64,000 bases of DNA. Origin: an uncultured Agathobaculum sp. (GTDB taxonomy: Bacteria; Bacillota; Clostridia; Oscillospirales; Butyricicoccaceae). The notes beneath the pieces are model-generated. The model searched no databases. It saw nothing but the letters and a program-made list of their open reading frames with translations, and had not been told where the DNA came from. The DNA lies in NCBI RefSeq assembly GCF_944384765.1, contig NZ_CALWUM010000007.1:17785-81784 (forward strand), in the 5' to 3' direction. The translations under genes were made by a program, and so were the position numbers. Below are positions 60,152 to 64,000 of the stretch, piece by piece (positions within the stretch are counted from its first letter, which is position 1; each line of letters opens with the position of its first letter).

Positions 60152-60751
60152 GTGCAGGCGGAGGTTTATTATGCGGGCAAGCCGGTCGGGACGCTGGAAT
60201 GGACGCCGGACGCTTATGGTGTGCAGGTTCACCTGGACTGCGCCTGCCCGGACAGCGGCGGCGCGCTGCTGCGCTGTTTCGCCGCAGGCGGGGCGCAGAC
60301 GCTGCGCGTCGGCCTGCCCGAACCGGTGGACGGCCGCCTGCGGCTGACGCGGCACCTGTCCCGGGAAACCCTGCGCGCCGCGGGTTATGCGCAGGCTGTG
60401 CCTGCGCGGTTCTATCTCGCGGCCCGGCCGGATGAAGCGAAAGTGGAGCCGCCGGCCGCGGAGCGGGCGTCCGTCCCGCCGGCCGCGCAACCCGCTGTGC
60501 CGGCAGACGATCCATCTCCCGCGCCGCGGACCGGGGACGCGGTGCTCGACGCGCTGCTGGACAGCGGCGCAGTGCAGGCCGCGCCGGACGGAGACACACT
60601 CGTGCTGCGCTGCGTCTGTGCGCCTGACAGGCCGTTTGCACTGGCACCGGCATTCGTGCTCTGCACGGTGGAAAACGGCCTCGCCACGCTGCGCTGGACA
60701 AAAAAAGATGCAGCAGCAGGGGCTGCATCCGATTGCAGGGGTGAAAGCTGA
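60152..60751 (+). CDS. Hypothetical protein with Pro/Ala-rich linker
   Basis: About 199 residues without recognised family. Residues 1-90 form a likely beta-rich domain (YYAGKPVGTLEWTPDAYGVQVHLDC), then a Pro/Ala-rich linker (about 95-130), then a C-terminal domain ending LRWTKKDAAAG. There is no signal peptide or membrane helix. GTG 60152 has GTAGGAGGG six bases upstream; the in-frame ATG 60146 directly abuts it. It begins just 17 bases after the mazF terminator with no obvious promoter. Its codon bias and frame match its neighbours, so it is probably real. Confidence 0.7.
   Translation: MQAEVYYAGKPVGTLEWTPDAYGVQVHLDCACPDSGGALLRCFAAGGAQTLRVGLPEPVDGRLRLTRHLSRETLRAAGYAQAVPARFYLAARPDEAKVEPPAAERASVPPAAQPAVPADDPSPAPRTGDAVLDALLDSGAVQAAPDGDTLVLRCVCAPDRPFALAPAFVLCTVENGLATLRWTKKDAAAGAASDCRGES
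60699..60730 (-). terminator. Terminator of the peroxiredoxin gene, inside the facing gene
   Basis: GATGCAGC/GCTGCATC stem, followed on the minus strand by T7. It lies within the 3' end of the convergent hypothetical gene. Confidence 0.8.
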
Positions 60752-60754
60752 TGA

Positions 60755-61172
60755 TTAAGCCTCGCCGCGCAGATAGGCGAGAATGTCGGCGGCGTTGGTG
60801 CCTGGCTTGACTTTGGGCAGGATCTTTTCGATGTTGCTCGCCTCGTCGATGATAAAAGTCGTGCGCACCACGCACATGCTGACCTTGCCATACAGCTTTT
60901 TCTCCTGCCACACACCGTAGGCCTGAATGGCGGTCAGCTCCGGGTCGGAGAGCAGGATAAACGGCAGATTGTGCTTTTCCGCAAAACGCTGGTGCGAGGC
61001 TGCCGAATCCTTGCTGACGCCGATCACGACAACATTCATGGTTTTGAAATACTCGTATGCCGAGGCAAAAGCACACGCCTGCCGCGTGCAGCCGGGCGTG
61101 TTAAAAGTACAGTACCACTTTTTTGCCCGCAAAATCCGACGGGGAAACCGGGTTTCCGTCCTTGTCCAGCAT
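60755..61172 (-). pseudogene. bcp: Frameshifted thioredoxin-dependent peroxiredoxin (Bcp/PrxQ)
   Basis: Two reading frames carry one peroxiredoxin. The first (from ATG 61172, after GGAGGAG) reads LDKDGNPVSPSDFAGKKVV then LYF and a TAA stop at 61103-61101. The second continues NTPGCTRQACAF (peroxidatic Cys) to LAYLRGEA. Normal Bcp has YPKD between LYF and NTPGCT; its 12 codon bases are reduced to one T, a net loss of 11 bases. About 12 normal N-terminal residues (VGDKAPDFTL-like) are also missing before LDKDG. The ribosome site, promoter and terminator remain. A sequencing error cannot explain both losses easily. Confidence 0.82.
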
Positions 61173-61208
61173 ACTATTCTCCTCCGTCCGCTGTTTGTTT
61201 CTGCTCTC

Positions 61209-61237
61209 ATTATATACGGACGGATGGACAAATGCAA
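61209..61237 (-). promoter_or_regulatory. Promoter of the broken peroxiredoxin gene
   Basis: Minus strand -35 TTGCAT (61232-61237), a 17-base spacer, perfect -10 TATAAT (61209-61214). Confidence 0.8.
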
Positions 61238-61246
61238 TCCGGCAGG

Positions 61247-62191
61247 CTATGCATGCATCAGCTGCATCGCACGGTAAAGCATATCGCACGCACCTGCACG
61301 GGTCAGTGGCTCGTCCGGCTGCTGCATGGCCGTGAGCGGGGAGAGCAGTTCCATCCGCTCGAGGCTGCTGACCGCAGCCTGCGCCCAGTCGGGGTCGGTA
61401 TCGTGCTGGGCGGCGAGCGCGTATTGCGTGCCGTCCAGTTTCGTACCGAGCAGATTCCCGACAACTACACTGGCCTCGGCAAGCGTGATCGGGTTTTGTC
61501 CGCGGATTTCGGATAAGCCGCCCGCGGTCGGGTAGCCGGAGACAAGGCCGCTGGCGGCCGCAGTGCTGATAAACGGCTTGGCCCAGGGGGACAGGCCGCT
61601 GTCATCGGCAAAATCCGTGCGTACGGTCGGCTGGACGGGCAGCTCAGCTGCCGCAGCCGCCATGGCGATGAATTCGCTGCGCGTTACGGTCTGTGCCGGG
61701 TGAAAAAAGTATACCCCGCCGATGCATTCGCCGGTCATGATGCCCTGTTCCGCCAGGCAGAGCGCGGCGTAGTGCGCTGGATTACCGTCCATATCCGCGT
61801 AGGTCAGCCCGGCGCGGTTTTTGTCCACTGTGATCGTGACCGCAGCGGGCTGCGCGGTGTTCCCGTCGGCGTCGACCACGGTGTAGGAAAACCGGTCGGT
61901 GCCCGCCTTATTGCCCGGCGTGTAGGTGAGCACGCTGCCCTCGATGGATGCCGTTCCCAGGCGCGGCTGCTCGGTCAGCTGATAGAGGACGATGTCGTCT
62001 TCCGGGTCATCGGCGTGCAGCTCGATTTGGATCGCAATGCCCACACAGGTCTGCCCCTCAGCTATATGTGCAGTCGGAACACCCTCGGCGGCGTGCGCAG
62101 CGGGCAGGCTGGCGGCCACCGCTGCGCCCAGAAACAGCAGTGTCACCGGCAGCAGCACGGCGGCCAGCAGCAGTTTTTTATCCTTTCGCAT
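61247..62191 (-). CDS. Secreted protein with cadherin-like Ig domain and SLH repeats
   Basis: A 314-residue surface protein. The signal peptide spans about 1-36 (RKDKKLLLAAVLLPVTLLFLG then AHAAEG). One bacterial Ig/cadherin-like domain (about 37-125) has TASIEGSVLTYTPGNKAGTDRFSYTV, DDPEDD and DADGN calcium-type motifs. Two to three S-layer homology repeats follow (TYADMDGNPAHYAA, DFADDSGLSPWAKPFISTA, TDPDWAQAAV). SLH repeats attach proteins to secondary wall polymers. ATG 62191 has GAAGGGG eight bases upstream. The ligand or role is unknown. Confidence 0.85.
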   Translation of the reverse strand: MRKDKKLLLAAVLLPVTLLFLGAAVAASLPAAHAAEGVPTAHIAEGQTCVGIAIQIELHADDPEDDIVLYQLTEQPRLGTASIEGSVLTYTPGNKAGTDRFSYTVVDADGNTAQPAAVTITVDKNRAGLTYADMDGNPAHYAALCLAEQGIMTGECIGGVYFFHPAQTVTRSEFIAMAAAAAELPVQPTVRTDFADDSGLSPWAKPFISTAAASGLVSGYPTAGGLSEIRGQNPITLAEASVVVGNLLGTKLDGTQYALAAQHDTDPDWAQAAVSSLERMELLSPLTAMQQPDEPLTRAGACDMLYRAMQLMHA

Positions 62192-62323
62192 GAAAGCACC
62201 CCTTCCAAACGCTTGTTTGCTCACCAGTATGTGCCGGGTAAGGGGATTTTATACAAGAAACGACGGATTTTCTGCGCTTTTTTGTGCGAATGCAAGAGCG
62301 GATGCAGAAACAGTGGAAAATAC

Positions 62324-62352
62324 TTGCCGAAATCGTGCAGATATGGCATAAT
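62324..62352 (+). promoter_or_regulatory. Promoter of guaA
   Basis: -35 TTGCCG (62324-62329), a 17-base spacer, -10 CATAAT (62347-62352). The leader is about 32 bases, too short for a purine riboswitch. Confidence 0.7.
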
Positions 62353-62390
62353 TTAATCAGGAAAGTATGGGATATAGAAAGGAGAACACT

Positions 62391-63935
<1,545 letters not shown>

Positions 63936-64000
63936 CGCTCGAAACGGCGAAAACCCGCATGAATACAGGCTTTTTTGCCCGTCCATACTGCTCTTGATAC

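Overview
The window looks like chromosome from a GC-rich, endospore-forming anaerobe of class Clostridia, probably an Oscillospirales/Butyricicoccaceae-type gut bacterium. The support is spoIIGA-sigE-sigG, an [FeFe] hydrogenase with a flavoprotein partner, a sporulation-type dacF, the blocks DUF512-der-plsY-gpsA, murB-rapZ-whiA-dnaE-pfkA and yceD-rpmF, AGGAGG-type ribosome binding sites, many GTG/TTG starts, and sigma-A promoters with 16-18 bp spacers. The family placement is inference. No rRNA, CRISPR array, prophage or plasmid gene was seen; there is one tRNA, tRNA-Pro(CGG).

Layout. 1-1.9 kb: end of an arginine operon (argD, argF, a small DUF6440 gene). 1.9-5.6 kb: a two-gene hydrogenase operon on the minus strand. 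5.8-13.2 kb: a hexitol island with a DeoR regulator, a SorE-like dehydrogenase and fruK in one operon, then a PRD regulator divergent from a full mannitol PTS gene (mtlA). 13.3-17.5 kb: KtrAB potassium uptake behind a structured leader, divergent from a two-component system. 17.5-24.3 kb: tyrosine recombinase, a NEW3-protein/ABC exporter operon, a cytidylate-kinase-like gene and a MATE pump. 24.3-29 kb: dps under a strong palindromic operator, an XRE/DUF6442 pair, and three tandem M42 aminopeptidases. 29-34.2 kb: spoIIGA, sigE, a GNAT gene, a truncated sigG, mtaD, purine nucleoside phosphorylase and the tRNA. 34.3-41.6 kb: metabolic and repair genes, dacF, a P-loop gene and a group IIC intron remnant. 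41.6-56.3 kb: dense housekeeping genes. 56.3-64 kb: amidase, nnrD, lipoprotein, alr, mazF, a broken peroxiredoxin, an SLH protein and guaA.

Most notable. (1) The hexitol island has mtlA, a SorE-like dehydrogenase and fruK but no mtlD; the chemistry fits mannitol catabolism through fructose-1-phosphate. (2) sigG stops being sigG right after region 2 although its forespore promoter is intact. (3) A roughly 146-nt remnant holding both ends of a group IIC intron lies directly behind a terminator, the usual IIC target. (4) The hydrogenase partner is a GltD-like flavoprotein rather than a NuoF-type NADH subunit. (5) Several promoters carry clear unassigned operators (dps, ktrB leader, fruK, XRE operon).
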